In this document: one piece after another, positions 43,462 to 52,757 of the stretch
Layout: each line of letters begins with the position of its first letter
Position numbering within the stretch: position 1 is the stretch's first letter
Origin: Chryseobacterium sp. BLS98
GTDB taxonomy: Bacteria > Bacteroidota > Bacteroidia > Flavobacteriales > Weeksellaceae
Assembly: GCF_001045445.1 (NCBI RefSeq)
Contig: NZ_LFNF01000003.1
Span: forward strand, 186,001-250,000
Length of the DNA: 64,000 bases
Reading direction: 5' to 3'
Position numbers and translations under genes: made by a program
The notes under the pieces: model-generated
What the model saw: the letters and a program-made list of their open reading frames with translations, nothing else
What the model was told of the DNA's origin: nothing
Database searches by the model: none

Positions 43462-44151
43462 TTATTTTTTTCCTAAAACTTTATTGATGGCGCTTTTAAT
43501 AATCGGTTCCATCAATGCATATCCTGCAGGAGTAGGGTGGATGCCATCTTTGGCGAGGCCTTCACGCATGCCGCCCTTTGCATCACGCATAGCTGTATTG
43601 TAATCTGCGAAAATCAGCTTATTGCTTTGTGCATACTGTTTTAATTTACTGTTTAAAGCATCCACTTTCTGAGGCGCATCGGTTATTTCTTTACGCCACG
43701 GGAATGCAGCTGCAGGAAGTACGGATGCAATGATTACTTTTATCCCGTTGCTTTTGGCAATATCAGCCATTGCCTTGATATTATTAAAAGTAAAATCAGG
43801 GTTATAAATTCCCGTATTTTCAGCGATATCATTGGTCCCTGCATTGATAACAACCAGTCTTGGTTTTAAAGCTATAACATCATTTTGAAAACGCAGCAGC
43901 ATCTGTGACGTGGTCTGCCCGCTGATGCCTCTGCCTGTATAATTATTTTCAGAGAAAAATTCCGGATGGCTTTTTACCCAGCCTTCTGTAATGGAATTGC
44001 CCATAAAGACTACATCCACTTTTTTCTTTGAATTTAAAATGACGGTATTGTCATCTTTGTATCTGGCAAGATTGGCAAAATCAACGGCGCTCTGAGCCTT
44101 TACGAATTCACCGAAAAGTAAACCGATGATAAGGAAAACGGATAATTTCAT
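43462..44151 (-). CDS. SGNH/GDSL hydrolase (secreted)
   Basis: A 229-residue secreted esterase-type enzyme. After a signal peptide (LSVFLIIGLLFGEFVKAQ) the four SGNH blocks are present: GNSITEGW (block I Ser), GRGISGQTT (Gly), NAGTNDI (Asn) and DGIHPTPAGY (Asp and His). Members cleave acetyl or other acyl groups from sugars, lipids or peptidoglycan. It lies 39 bases upstream of the unknown secreted gene. Confidence 0.9.
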   Translation of the reverse strand: MKLSVFLIIGLLFGEFVKAQSAVDFANLARYKDDNTVILNSKKKVDVVFMGNSITEGWVKSHPEFFSENNYTGRGISGQTTSQMLLRFQNDVIALKPRLVVINAGTNDIAENTGIYNPDFTFNNIKAMADIAKSNGIKVIIASVLPAAAFPWRKEITDAPQKVDALNSKLKQYAQSNKLIFADYNTAMRDAKGGMREGLAKDGIHPTPAGYALMEPIIKSAINKVLGKK

Positions 44152-44314
44152 ATAAAATATTGTTTGTGGTTACAGGTGCCGGAAAAGCACGGTTCTGCAA
44201 AAATACAATGAAACCAATGACCTTCACAAAAAATAAGCTAATTTTTGTAAAGATTGATTGTATTCCGGGAATATCTATTCAATAGAAATGGGCTTTAGCG
44301 CGTTTAAGTGAGCA

Positions 44315-45754
44315 TTATTTCTTTCTGATCAGCCAAAGTCCTATGAACGTCAATAATCCGTTGATGATCAGCAGCTCCAGTCCGATTTTAAAATCTCCGA
44401 ATAAGTTCTGCTGGTATTTATCAATGAAAAATGAAATTACTGGCGCTGCAATACATACATAAGGAACCAGGTTGTCGCGGACTTTGTATTTGGTGAAAAT
44501 CCCAAAGGCAAAAAGTCCCAGCAGCGGTCCGTAAGTGAATCCTGCAAGCTTAAGGATCAGCCCGATCATAGAATTGTCATTAATCACTTTAAAAATAACT
44601 ACCATAATCAGGAAAGAAAGTGCTACAATAAGATGTATTCTTTTTCTGAATTTTTCTTTTTTGGAATCGTCCCACTCTTTCTTTTCTTTCATCCCGAAAA
44701 TATCAATACATAGGGAAGAGGTAAGGGCTGTCATGGCGCCGTCCGCACTTGGAAATAACGCTGATATTAAGGCAATAATGAAGATAATGGAAATAAATCC
44801 GGGCATATGATTTAAGGCAACGTCAGGGAAAAGCTGGTCTCCTGAGCTTGCTACATGCTCCTGAGCCCCGTACAGGTGAAGAAGTCCTCCCATATAAAGA
44901 AATAGTGAAATTACTCCAAGAAGAACAAACCCCAAAGTCACCATATTTTTCTGCGAATCTTTCAGTTTAGTTACAGATAAACTTTTCTGCATCATTTCCT
45001 GATCGATTCCCGTCATCGTAATGGTAATGAAAGCTCCTGCCAGGATCTGTTTGATGAAGAAGCTCTTTTGGTTAGGATCGAAATCAAAAATTTTGGTATA
45101 GCCTTTTTCCTGCATAGCCGTGAAACTTTCTCCGAAACTTAAACCTAAATGATTCAACATATAGACCGTACAGATGATCAGTCCTAAAAGCATACACGAA
45201 GTCTGCAAAGTATCTGTCCATACGATTGTTTTTACACCGCCTTCATAAGTATAAAGGATGATCATAGCCAAAATAATCAGTGTAGTTACAATAAATGGAA
45301 CTCCCAAGCTATCCAGAATGGAAATCTGGAGAATATTTACCACCAGATATAATCTTGCCGTAGCGCCTACCAACCTTGAAACAATGAAGATCCATGCTCC
45401 CGATTTATAGGAAAGCTGGCCCATTCTCTGCTGAAGATAGCCGTAAATAGAGGTCAGTTTCAAACGGTAATATAAAGGAAGAAGAACGTAAGCTACCACA
45501 ATATACCCGATAAGATAGCCCAATGTGATCTGAAGATAGGCAAATTTATCATTTCCTACGGCTCCCGGAACACTTACGAACGTTACCCCCGAAAGCGAAG
45601 TGCCGATCATTCCGAAAGCTACCAGCATCCAGTTACTCTTGCGGTTCCCGATAAAGAAACTCTCATTATCACTTCCTTTTCCTGTTCTGTAGGCTACCCA
45701 AAGCAGTAATGCGAAGTAGACGATAATAATAGACAGTAATATAACTGGAGACAT
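44315..45754 (-). CDS. Sodium:solute symporter (SSS family)
   Basis: A 479-residue transporter with about 13 membrane helices. It carries the family start (LLWVAYRTGKGSDNESFFIGNRKSNW) and the sodium-binding TM1 and TM8 regions (GTSLSGVTFVSVPGA; ISALFPSADGAMTALTSSL). SSS members import sugars, organic acids, sialic acid or amino acids with sodium; the substrate cannot be fixed. It is unlinked to the adjacent SGNH hydrolase by overlap, though import of a sugar released by that enzyme is a natural idea. Confidence 0.9.
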   Translation of the reverse strand: MSPVILLSIIIVYFALLLWVAYRTGKGSDNESFFIGNRKSNWMLVAFGMIGTSLSGVTFVSVPGAVGNDKFAYLQITLGYLIGYIVVAYVLLPLYYRLKLTSIYGYLQQRMGQLSYKSGAWIFIVSRLVGATARLYLVVNILQISILDSLGVPFIVTTLIILAMIILYTYEGGVKTIVWTDTLQTSCMLLGLIICTVYMLNHLGLSFGESFTAMQEKGYTKIFDFDPNQKSFFIKQILAGAFITITMTGIDQEMMQKSLSVTKLKDSQKNMVTLGFVLLGVISLFLYMGGLLHLYGAQEHVASSGDQLFPDVALNHMPGFISIIFIIALISALFPSADGAMTALTSSLCIDIFGMKEKKEWDDSKKEKFRKRIHLIVALSFLIMVVIFKVINDNSMIGLILKLAGFTYGPLLGLFAFGIFTKYKVRDNLVPYVCIAAPVISFFIDKYQQNLFGDFKIGLELLIINGLLTFIGLWLIRKK

Positions 45755-45801
45755 AGTTTTTCAATTAAAATTTTACAAATATAGTTTTTTTATGTTCTGA
45801 T

Positions 45802-45841
45802 AAAAAAGAAAAAGCCTTTCAGAATATAACATCTGAAAGGC
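45802..45841 (-). terminator. Terminator of the redox gene series
   Basis: On the minus strand, GCCTTTCAGA / TCTGAAAGGC with an eight-base loop, followed by TTTTTCTTTTTT. It follows the yjdJ-like gene that ends the series. Confidence 0.85.
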
Positions 45842-45867
45842 CTGTATATTGAGGGGTAAAATCATCA

Positions 45868-46155
45868 TTAGTTGACTAAAACATCCTGCAATTCTTCACT
45901 TTTCTGAAAACTTGCTTTGGCAAACGGACAAAGCGGGATGATCTTTTTGTGGTTTTTTCTGGCAAATTCCACTGCTGCCAGAAGCATTTCTTTTCCTACG
46001 CCTTTGCCGTTGTAGGCTTCTTCCACTTCCGTGTGGTCTATAATAAATCTTTCTTCTCCGGCCCAGGTATACGTCATCATTCCTGCGCGTCTTCCATCTA
46101 TGAAAGCTTCAAAACTTCCGTGTTTTTCGTCGTTGTTTTGTTTTACTTCGGTCAT
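45868..46155 (-). CDS. GNAT-fold N-acetyltransferase, YjdJ-like
   Basis: A 95-residue minimal GNAT protein. The acetyl-CoA loop is visible (NGKGVGKEMLLAAVEFA), preceded by FIIDHTEVEEAYNGKG and followed by KIIPLCPFAKA, all hallmarks of the YjdJ type. In E. coli yjdJ stands next to yjdI; here yjdI is two genes away. A second copy of the type is at 49738-50049. Substrate unknown. Confidence 0.88.
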   Translation of the reverse strand: MTEVKQNNDEKHGSFEAFIDGRRAGMMTYTWAGEERFIIDHTEVEEAYNGKGVGKEMLLAAVEFARKNHKKIIPLCPFAKASFQKSEELQDVLVN

Positions 46156-46156
46156 A

Positions 46157-46552
46157 TTATGAAAATTTGGTTAGTATTTCTATATCGTTGGTTAATATTT
46201 TGTGTACCGGGCAGGCATCTGCAATAGTGTGGAGCCTTTTCATCTGCTCGTCATCCAGAAGACCTTCAAAGCTTATTTCTCTTTTAAAAACAGCTCTTTT
46301 GGTTAAAGGATAATTTTCAAGCTCAACTTCCACATTAATGTTTTCCACATCCCATTCCTTTCTTTCAATATACATTCTTAAGGTAGCAGCAGTACAGCTT
46401 GCCAGAGAGGTTGCTAAGATCTCAAGTGGGTTGAAACCTTTATTCTGACCACCTTTGTCGATAGGTTCATCTGTGATGATCTTGTTTTCGCCGGCCGTTA
46501 CCTCAGTATAATATTTTGTTTTTCCTAAACTTGCTTTTACAGTTACCGCCAT
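46157..46552 (-). CDS. OsmC/Ohr family peroxidase-like protein
   Basis: A 131-residue OsmC-type protein. Both active cysteines are visible: LASCTAATLR (peroxidatic) and ADACPVHKI (resolving). The family reduces organic hydroperoxides with thiols. It starts one base before the yjdI stop, so it is translationally coupled to it. Confidence 0.9.
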   Translation of the reverse strand: MAVTVKASLGKTKYYTEVTAGENKIITDEPIDKGGQNKGFNPLEILATSLASCTAATLRMYIERKEWDVENINVEVELENYPLTKRAVFKREISFEGLLDDEQMKRLHTIADACPVHKILTNDIEILTKFS

Positions 46553-46770
46553 TATTGCTCTGTATTGAATTTATAACTTAATGCTCCAGACGGGCACTGG
46601 TCTATCTGGTTTTTGAGTTCTTCAGGACTTGCGTTTTCGGCTTTTATCCAGGGTCTGTCTTTAGGGTTGTAGACTTTGGGAAGCATTTTTACGCAGACAG
46701 CCGAGTGGATGCACTTTTTGGGCTGCCAGATAACCGTAATATTACCATTGGGATATTCGTGTGTTTCCAT
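46552..46770 (-). CDS. yjdI: (4Fe-4S) mono-cluster protein YjdI
   Basis: A 72-residue protein of the YjdI/Fer4_19 type. Cysteines in KKCIHSAVCVKMLP and DQCPSGAL are placed for one iron-sulfur cluster. Its stop overlaps the OsmC start by one base; the TMEM175 gene ends one base upstream. Together with the YjdJ-like gene it reproduces the E. coli yjdIJ pair around an OsmC gene. Confidence 0.88.
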   Translation of the reverse strand: METHEYPNGNITVIWQPKKCIHSAVCVKMLPKVYNPKDRPWIKAENASPEELKNQIDQCPSGALSYKFNTEQ

Positions 46771-46771
46771 A

Positions 46772-47350
46772 TTAATTTTCTTTTAGGGATTTTTCGATTC
46801 TTCTGTCCGGAATCAGCCATATGAGAGCCACGAGATAATAAAAACCTATGGCAATATAAGGATAAAAAAATGAAACAGCGATTCCAAGGACATAAAATAC
46901 AATCGAGATATATTCTTTAAATTTTGAATTTATTGCTTCTTTGAGTTTAGAATTTTCACCTTCATATTTCAGAATCAGGTTTTCCAGGATAGTATAGGCT
47001 ACTGCAGACATAATGACACAGATCCCATAGGCTGCCACCGGATTACTTGCAAAATGGGTTGTCCCGATCCATTCTGTAGCAATAGGCATCAGCGAAAGCC
47101 AGAACAGCAGGTGGAGATTGGCCCAGAGAATACTTCCGTTCACTTTTTTTACTGCCTGAAAAAGGTGATGATGATTGTTCCAATAGATTCCTACATAAAT
47201 AAAACTGAAAATATAAGCAAGAAATCTTGGAAGGAGAGGTTTAAGGCTGGCCCAGCTGCTCCCTTCCGGAACCTTCAGTTCAAGAACCATGATGGTGATG
47301 ATGATCGCTAAAACACCGTCACTGAAAGCTTCCAATCTTCCCTTAGTCAT
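46772..47350 (-). CDS. TMEM175 family potassium channel-like protein
   Basis: A 192-residue membrane protein with six helices, as in bacterial TMEM175 channels. The signature R-x3-FSDGV motif is in the first helix (RLEAFSDGVLAIIITIMVLEL), and the SFIYVGIYWNNHHHLF loop follows. It overlaps the FMN-reductase gene by eight bases, so it belongs to the series. Confidence 0.9.
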   Translation of the reverse strand: MTKGRLEAFSDGVLAIIITIMVLELKVPEGSSWASLKPLLPRFLAYIFSFIYVGIYWNNHHHLFQAVKKVNGSILWANLHLLFWLSLMPIATEWIGTTHFASNPVAAYGICVIMSAVAYTILENLILKYEGENSKLKEAINSKFKEYISIVFYVLGIAVSFFYPYIAIGFYYLVALIWLIPDRRIEKSLKEN

Positions 47351-47882
47351 TAGTTTTAATCTCGTTTTTAAAATGTTCTATCTTGTCTTTGAGCTCTTTA
47401 AGCATATCAGGATTAATAACACCGCTCTCGAGATCAAAATTTTCATAAAACTTCGGAAGCGAGAAAGTATCTTTGATATCTGCTGCAAACTGAGGGAAAA
47501 AAGTCTTGGCCGTATTCATCACATTACCACCGCCATATCCTCCGGGTGAAGTGCTCATCAGGAACATGGGTTTATTCTGAAACACTTTCACATTGATCCT
47601 TGACGACCAGTCGAAAACATTTTTAAAAGCAGAGCTGTAAGACCTGTTGTGTTCTGCGAGTGAGCAGATAATGACATCACATTCCTCAATTTGTTTCAAA
47701 AAGTTATGGGCCTCGTCCGGGAAACCTTTCTTTTCAAGATCCACAGAGAAAACAGGCATCGTGAAATCATTTAAATCTATTAAATTAATTTCCTTATCCT
47801 GAAAATCTTTCAGAACAAATTTTACCAGTTCCCTGTTAATGGAAGTGGAAGAAGTACTTCCTGCAAATGCCAGTATTTTCAT
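47343..47882 (-). CDS. NADPH-dependent FMN reductase / flavodoxin-fold oxidoreductase
   Basis: A 179-residue flavoprotein starting with the phosphate-binding loop (AFAGSTSSTSINREL), continuing through DVIICSLAEHNRSYSSAFKN and the STSPGGYGGG motif of the chromate/quinone reductase group. It reduces quinones, azo dyes or chromate by NAD(P)H. It overlaps the channel gene and lies 20 bases downstream of the beta-lactamase gene. Confidence 0.88.
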   Translation of the reverse strand: MKILAFAGSTSSTSINRELVKFVLKDFQDKEINLIDLNDFTMPVFSVDLEKKGFPDEAHNFLKQIEECDVIICSLAEHNRSYSSAFKNVFDWSSRINVKVFQNKPMFLMSTSPGGYGGGNVMNTAKTFFPQFAADIKDTFSLPKFYENFDLESGVINPDMLKELKDKIEHFKNEIKTND

Positions 47883-47902
47883 GGTTTATTAATACTTAAA
47901 TG

Positions 47903-48775
47903 TTATTTTTCTGATGAATCGTTTTTTATTTTTTCCAGATAATCTGCTTCTAATTTTCCAAGCTTTTGAAAATAGGCTTCTTTGTCCACAAATAATCTTG
48001 GATTATAAGGATCTCCAACTTTTCTTTTTGTATGAAGGTCAAACTGACTTGCATGAGAGGCTACCCAAATATCAAAATCTACATTTTTCATCGCTTTGAA
48101 TGTCTCGGCATAATCTTTCTGGATATTTTGATAATCTTTTACATCAGAGAATTTCCTGTCAATAATGATGGAGGGCAGATTGGCAATTAGAACCTTATAA
48201 GTCTGATCTTTATCTTTGGTTTCGAATAGAAAGCTGCATGATCCCTTTGTATGCCCCGGATGATGAAGCAAAGTCAGGGTAGTATTCCCGAGTTTTATTT
48301 TACCATTGTTTTTCAAAAGATAATCAGGGGTTACAGGTTTAAAAGTTACTCCGTATTTTCCCATTTCGTAATCTGATTTTCCACCGCTTTTTAATTCCCC
48401 GGCATCTTTTTCATCAACATACAGCTTTGCACCTGTTTCTTTTTTGATATCAGCCATTGCTCCCATATGGTCAAAATGAGCCTGTGTAAGAGTCAGGATT
48501 TTGATATCCATATAATTAAAACCTAGTTTCTTGATATTATTTTTGATGACCGGAAGCGAATCTGCTAATCCCGTATTGATAAGAATATTTCCTTTATCGG
48601 TAACAATGAGATAAGATGCCAGATCATAAGTTCCTACATAATAGAGATTTCCTGCAATTCTGAAAGGTTCGTAAATTTTTGACCATTCTTCAGGATTGTT
48701 TTTGGGTTCACTTACTGTTTGTGCATGACCTGTAAAAGATATGATCATTAATAATACAAGAATTATTTTTTTCAT
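47903..48775 (-). CDS. Subclass B3 metallo-beta-lactamase, GOB-like
   Basis: A 290-residue secreted zinc hydrolase that would open beta-lactams including carbapenems. After a signal peptide ending in HAQ, the zinc motif reads LTQAHFDHMGA: Gln at the position of the usual first His (116 in the standard numbering), His118, Asp120 and His121. H196 is in HHPGHTKGSCSF and H263 in ASHASQFDLH. Gln116 is the mark of the GOB enzymes of Elizabethkingia, which this matches closely from memory (NLYYVGTYDLASYLIV, GGKSDYEMGKYGVTF). It lies two bases downstream of a pirin gene, an unusual chromosomal setting. Confidence 0.9.
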   Translation of the reverse strand: MKKIILVLLMIISFTGHAQTVSEPKNNPEEWSKIYEPFRIAGNLYYVGTYDLASYLIVTDKGNILINTGLADSLPVIKNNIKKLGFNYMDIKILTLTQAHFDHMGAMADIKKETGAKLYVDEKDAGELKSGGKSDYEMGKYGVTFKPVTPDYLLKNNGKIKLGNTTLTLLHHPGHTKGSCSFLFETKDKDQTYKVLIANLPSIIIDRKFSDVKDYQNIQKDYAETFKAMKNVDFDIWVASHASQFDLHTKRKVGDPYNPRLFVDKEAYFQKLGKLEADYLEKIKNDSSEK

Positions 48776-48777
48776 TA

Positions 48778-49680
48778 TTAAGGTTTTCTGTTTAAAGTAG
48801 CTTTAGGAAGCGGAACATATTCGTTTTCATCGCCGGGAACCAGAGGGAAAGCGTCATGATTCTGATCATTCCAGTTCACTTTCGCCTGCTCGATCATTTC
48901 TTTATCCGAATTGACAAAATTCCAGAATATAAAACGCTCCTCATCAAAAGGCTCACCACCGAAAAGATAGACCGTACCGTTTTCACTCATATCGAATTCG
49001 CAAAGCGTGGTATCTTTGGCAATCATTAATTGTTTTGAACCGTAAGAATTACCTTCAGTGGAAACCGTTCCGTCCAGTACGTACATGGCAGCTTCTCCGT
49101 AAAGATCCTTTCCGATGCTTATTTTTTTTGCCTCTTTGGTTTTGATCTCAATGAAAAATAATTTACTGTGAACAGGAACTGCAGATTTTCTTCCGAATGC
49201 TTCACCGGCAATCAGTTTATATTGGATACCCTCTTCTTCCCACACCGGGATTTCATCTGCTTCAACATGATGGAATGTAGGCTCTGACTGTTCCAGGTGT
49301 TTTGGAAGACCTACCCAGATCTGGAATCCGTGAAGTCTTTTATCGCTGTGTCTTAAATATTCAGGAGTTCTTTCCGAATGCACAACGCCTTTTCCGGCGG
49401 TCATCCAGTTAACAGCTCCAGGCTTTATTTCGATAGCACTTCCTATGCTGTCCCTGTGAAAAATAGATCCTTCTAAAAGGTAAGTCAGGGTTGATAATCC
49501 GATATGGGGATGTGGCGGAACATCAAGATTCTGATAATCCTTCAATTCAGAAGGTCCCATGTGATCGATAAAAACAAATGGCCCGACTGCTCTTTTTTCA
49601 CGGAAAGGAAGAAGTCTTCCTACCAGGAAATTTCCTATATCTGCTGCTTTTTCCTCTATGATAAGTCCGATATTTGACAT
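48778..49680 (-). CDS. Pirin family protein
   Basis: A 300-residue bicupin. The N-terminal cupin has the iron ligands in PPHPHIGLSTLTYLLEG (His pair) with a Glu downstream, and the KGVVHSERTP motif. Pirins are iron-dependent quercetinase-like dioxygenases or redox sensors. It lies two bases upstream of the beta-lactamase gene, so the two are co-transcribed. Confidence 0.9.
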   Translation of the reverse strand: MSNIGLIIEEKAADIGNFLVGRLLPFREKRAVGPFVFIDHMGPSELKDYQNLDVPPHPHIGLSTLTYLLEGSIFHRDSIGSAIEIKPGAVNWMTAGKGVVHSERTPEYLRHSDKRLHGFQIWVGLPKHLEQSEPTFHHVEADEIPVWEEEGIQYKLIAGEAFGRKSAVPVHSKLFFIEIKTKEAKKISIGKDLYGEAAMYVLDGTVSTEGNSYGSKQLMIAKDTTLCEFDMSENGTVYLFGGEPFDEERFIFWNFVNSDKEMIEQAKVNWNDQNHDAFPLVPGDENEYVPLPKATLNRKP

Positions 49681-49737
49681 AATAAAATTGGATGTTTTTT
49701 AGTTTGCATTAATGAAAATAGATCTTTTAGATGGCAG

Positions 49738-50049
49738 CTACAATTTGTCGTATCCTTCAAACTTTTCATCAACGATGCGTTTCCACTCCGGATGTTTTCT
49801 GATGTAAGCAAAAACATACGGACAGAACGGGAGAAGCTTTTTCTGATTCTCTTCAATATAAGCCAAAGTTTTTTCTACAACAGCAACAGCTGCGCCCGTC
49901 CCTGCAAGTTCGGGATCTGCTTCGGTATGTACCAGGGCAATCTGATGCCCCATTTCGCGGTAATCGATAAAGGCGAAATGCCCGTCAATCTCTATTTCAA
50001 ATCTTTTTCCTGTTTTTACAAGAGGAATATTTTCAAATTCAGGTTTCAT
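49738..50049 (-). CDS. GNAT-fold N-acetyltransferase, second YjdJ-like copy
   Basis: A 103-residue paralogue of the 45868-46155 protein: VHTEADPELAGTGAAVAVVEKTL is the acetyl-CoA loop, followed by KLLPFCPYVFAYIRKHPEW. It lies between two pirin genes. Confidence 0.85.
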   Translation of the reverse strand: MKPEFENIPLVKTGKRFEIEIDGHFAFIDYREMGHQIALVHTEADPELAGTGAAVAVVEKTLAYIEENQKKLLPFCPYVFAYIRKHPEWKRIVDEKFEGYDKL

Positions 50050-50186
50050 AATTCTTTCTGTATGATAAATTAGCCGGCGGATTGCAAAGACACAAGTTTT
50101 AAATGATGTCTTTGCAGTTCACCAAACACAAGTATATAAAGTTAATAAAAAAGGAATAATCTAAGATTAAGATAAATTTAATTCTC

Positions 50187-51062
50187 TTAATCTTCCAGAT
50201 AACCGAACTTTCCGGTGTTGTAATCTTCGAATGCCTGCATGATTTCTTCCCTGGTATTCATCACAAAAGGTCCGTGAGGATAAATGGGCTCATTGATGGG
50301 TTCTCCGCTGATGATCAGCACGATTGCATCTTCCTGAGCCTCGATACTGAATATCTCCCCTTCATTTTTAAACAAGATAAAATGATCTGAAGCAGCTTTT
50401 TCTTCTCTGTTTACAGTAATGCTTCCTTCAATCACTAATGCAGCGGTATTAAAATGAGCAGGGAAGCTGAATTCAGCTTTTCCGCCGGCTTTTAATTTGG
50501 CATTCATCATGTTCAGCGGTGTAAAAGTATATGCAGGGCCTTTTTGCCCATCATATTCTCCTGCAATGATTTCCACAAAACCGTTCTCACCGAGGTCAAC
50601 ACGCTTCATAGCTGAATTTTCTATAGCCTGATATTTCGGGCAGCTCATTTTATCTTTTGCCGGAAGGTTGACCCATAACTGGACCATCTGGAAAATACCG
50701 CCTTTTTTAGACCATTCGGTTTCATGATATTCTTTATGAAGAACTCCTTTGGCTGCGGTCATCCACTGCACATCACCTTCTCCTATGATTCCACCACCGC
50801 CGGCACTGTCATGATGTTCTACTTTACCCTGATAAGCTATAGTGACGGTTTCAAAACCTCTGTGTGGATGAACTCCTACACCACGTGGCCTTTCCGAACC
50901 GTTGAAATGGAATTTCGAATTGTAATCAAGCATAATGAACGGGTCCATTCTTTTCATGTCCAAACCTTGTACGCCCGGGATAAAATTATGAACTCTAAAA
51001 CCATCTCCTACAAAATGTGCAGGTTTTGGTGATACCACGATTTCTACTTTTTTCGCTGTCAT
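50187..51062 (-). CDS. Pirin family protein, second copy
   Basis: A 291-residue bicupin. The iron-binding cupin shows VGVHPHRGFETVTIAYQG with two His, then WMTAAKGVLHKEYHE. It is a relative of the 48778 pirin, differing enough to suggest an old duplication. The C-terminal cupin (INEPIYPHGPFVMNTREEI) matches the closing family motif. It lies 137 bases upstream of the GNAT gene, so it may have its own promoter. Confidence 0.9.
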   Translation of the reverse strand: MTAKKVEIVVSPKPAHFVGDGFRVHNFIPGVQGLDMKRMDPFIMLDYNSKFHFNGSERPRGVGVHPHRGFETVTIAYQGKVEHHDSAGGGGIIGEGDVQWMTAAKGVLHKEYHETEWSKKGGIFQMVQLWVNLPAKDKMSCPKYQAIENSAMKRVDLGENGFVEIIAGEYDGQKGPAYTFTPLNMMNAKLKAGGKAEFSFPAHFNTAALVIEGSITVNREEKAASDHFILFKNEGEIFSIEAQEDAIVLIISGEPINEPIYPHGPFVMNTREEIMQAFEDYNTGKFGYLED

Positions 51063-51119
51063 AATATGTGAATTTTATATAACAAAAATACTGAAGCAGA
51101 AAATCGGAGACATTGATCT

Positions 51120-51250
51120 GTGGTAAGTTCGTAAAAGGTGAAAAGGCCAAATAGTTAAAAGGCAAAGAGGCGAATCAGCAAATTTGCTTTCTTTGCTTTA
51201 TTGCCTACTTTGTTCTTACAGTTTCGCCCTTTCGTTATTTAGCCTTTTCG
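51120..51250. repeat. Dispersed imperfect inverted repeat, copy 1
   Basis: Left arm GGTGAAAAGGCCAAATAG with GGCAAAGAGGCGA; right arm, read on the other strand, GGCGAAAAGGCTAAATAACG. A related block is at 58325-58460. It reaches the stop of the MFS gene. Confidence 0.5.
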
Positions 51251-51251
51251 C

Positions 51252-52655
51252 CTAATCCTCCTTCGATTTCATATTCTTCCCGTCCGAAATATGGAGTCTT
51301 CTGAAAACAAAGCCGGATATAATCGTCAGGATGCCTACAGTAAGAAAAGTATAGCGGAAAGCGTTGTGTGTTTCTCCTTCGATAAGATCAGAGCTTTCAA
51401 ACAGTTTTAAAACAATCAGTCCGAAAGCGATCCCGAATCCGATAGCCAGCTGTTGGTTGACCGATATCAGGGAATTCCCGCTGCTGGTTTGGAAATTTCT
51501 GAGATCTGCAATGGAAATGGTATTCATTGAAGTAAACTGGATGGAGTTGAAGAATCCTAATATGGCAATAATAGGGACAAACCAGTATAAAGAAGTATGG
51601 ATATCCGGAATAGCAAGCATACAGATCAGGGTTCCGATAATGAAGGTATTGACCATTAAGGTCTGGCGGTAACCGTATTTATTCAAAATTTTTATAACGG
51701 ATGATTTCCCGAATATTGCAGTAAGGGCCATAGGAGCAATGATCCATCCTGACGTCACTGCCGACTGCTTGTAAGCAATCTGGATCATCAGGGGAAGCAG
51801 TAAAGGAACAGAGCTGATTCCTAAACGTGTGGCAAGGTTACCGACTATTCCTACCCGGAAAGTTCTTACCTGAAACAGATCTAAAGGGAAAATAGGATTT
51901 CCGCCTCTTCTGGCATGTTTGTAATAGTAGTACAGAAATAAAAATCCCAGGATAAATACAACAAGAACCGGGGTAATGTTCTGCATATCTCCGAAGAGTT
52001 CCAGTGAAATGGACAGTAGAAGCGATGCAGCAGCAAAGATTAAAAACCCTTTCAGGTCAAAATCTACATCCGTAGATTTGTAGTCGGGCATATATTTTAA
52101 GCCAAGGATAATTCCTAAAAAACCAATAGGGATGTTGATCAGGAAGATCCAGTGCCATGAAAGATAATCTACCATATACCCTCCGACCAGCGGACCAAGT
52201 ACAGGGCCAATGAGGGCAGGAATGATGGCGAAATTCATGGCTTTAAGCAATTCGTTCTTATCAAAAGTCTTAATAAGTGCCAATTTTCCGACAGGCGTCA
52301 TTAAACTTCCTCCCACACCCTGGATAACTCTTGAAATAACAAGATGGGTAAGATTTTGTGACATAGAGCAGAACAGGGAACCCAAGCTGAAGAGGATCAG
52401 TGAAAAAATAAATACTTTTTTTGTTCCAAACCGGTCTGCCAGGAAACCGCTTGCAGGCATAAAAACCGCCAGAGTCAGAACGTAGCTGATAATGGCATTC
52501 TGCATATTGAGCGGTGATTCATTCAGGTCCTTCGCAATGGAAGGCAGGGAAGTGTTCAGGATGGTAGAATCCAGCATCTGCATAAAAATAGCAGTGGCCA
52601 GGATGAGCGGAAGTATTTTTTTTACAGAGATCTGTTGCGGACTTGTTTCTGTCAT
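51252..52655 (-). CDS. MFS drug exporter, DHA2 family
   Basis: A 467-residue proton/drug antiporter with about 14 membrane helices, like MdtD/EmrB-type exporters. Motif D1 (LDSTILNTSLPSI), motif A (GFLADRFGTKKVF) and the antiporter motif C (GPVLGPLVGGYMVDYLSW) are all visible. Monocistronic by position, with a terminator of the gene before it. Confidence 0.92.
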   Translation of the reverse strand: MTETSPQQISVKKILPLILATAIFMQMLDSTILNTSLPSIAKDLNESPLNMQNAIISYVLTLAVFMPASGFLADRFGTKKVFIFSLILFSLGSLFCSMSQNLTHLVISRVIQGVGGSLMTPVGKLALIKTFDKNELLKAMNFAIIPALIGPVLGPLVGGYMVDYLSWHWIFLINIPIGFLGIILGLKYMPDYKSTDVDFDLKGFLIFAAASLLLSISLELFGDMQNITPVLVVFILGFLFLYYYYKHARRGGNPIFPLDLFQVRTFRVGIVGNLATRLGISSVPLLLPLMIQIAYKQSAVTSGWIIAPMALTAIFGKSSVIKILNKYGYRQTLMVNTFIIGTLICMLAIPDIHTSLYWFVPIIAILGFFNSIQFTSMNTISIADLRNFQTSSGNSLISVNQQLAIGFGIAFGLIVLKLFESSDLIEGETHNAFRYTFLTVGILTIISGFVFRRLHISDGKNMKSKED

Positions 52656-52757
52656 TGGATGTAGACTGGAGGTATCTTTACTTCCAGATTTTTTTTATTG
52701 AAATCAGCTTCCGTGTGAAGCGGTTTAATCTTTAGATAAAGAATTCCCTATAAAATT

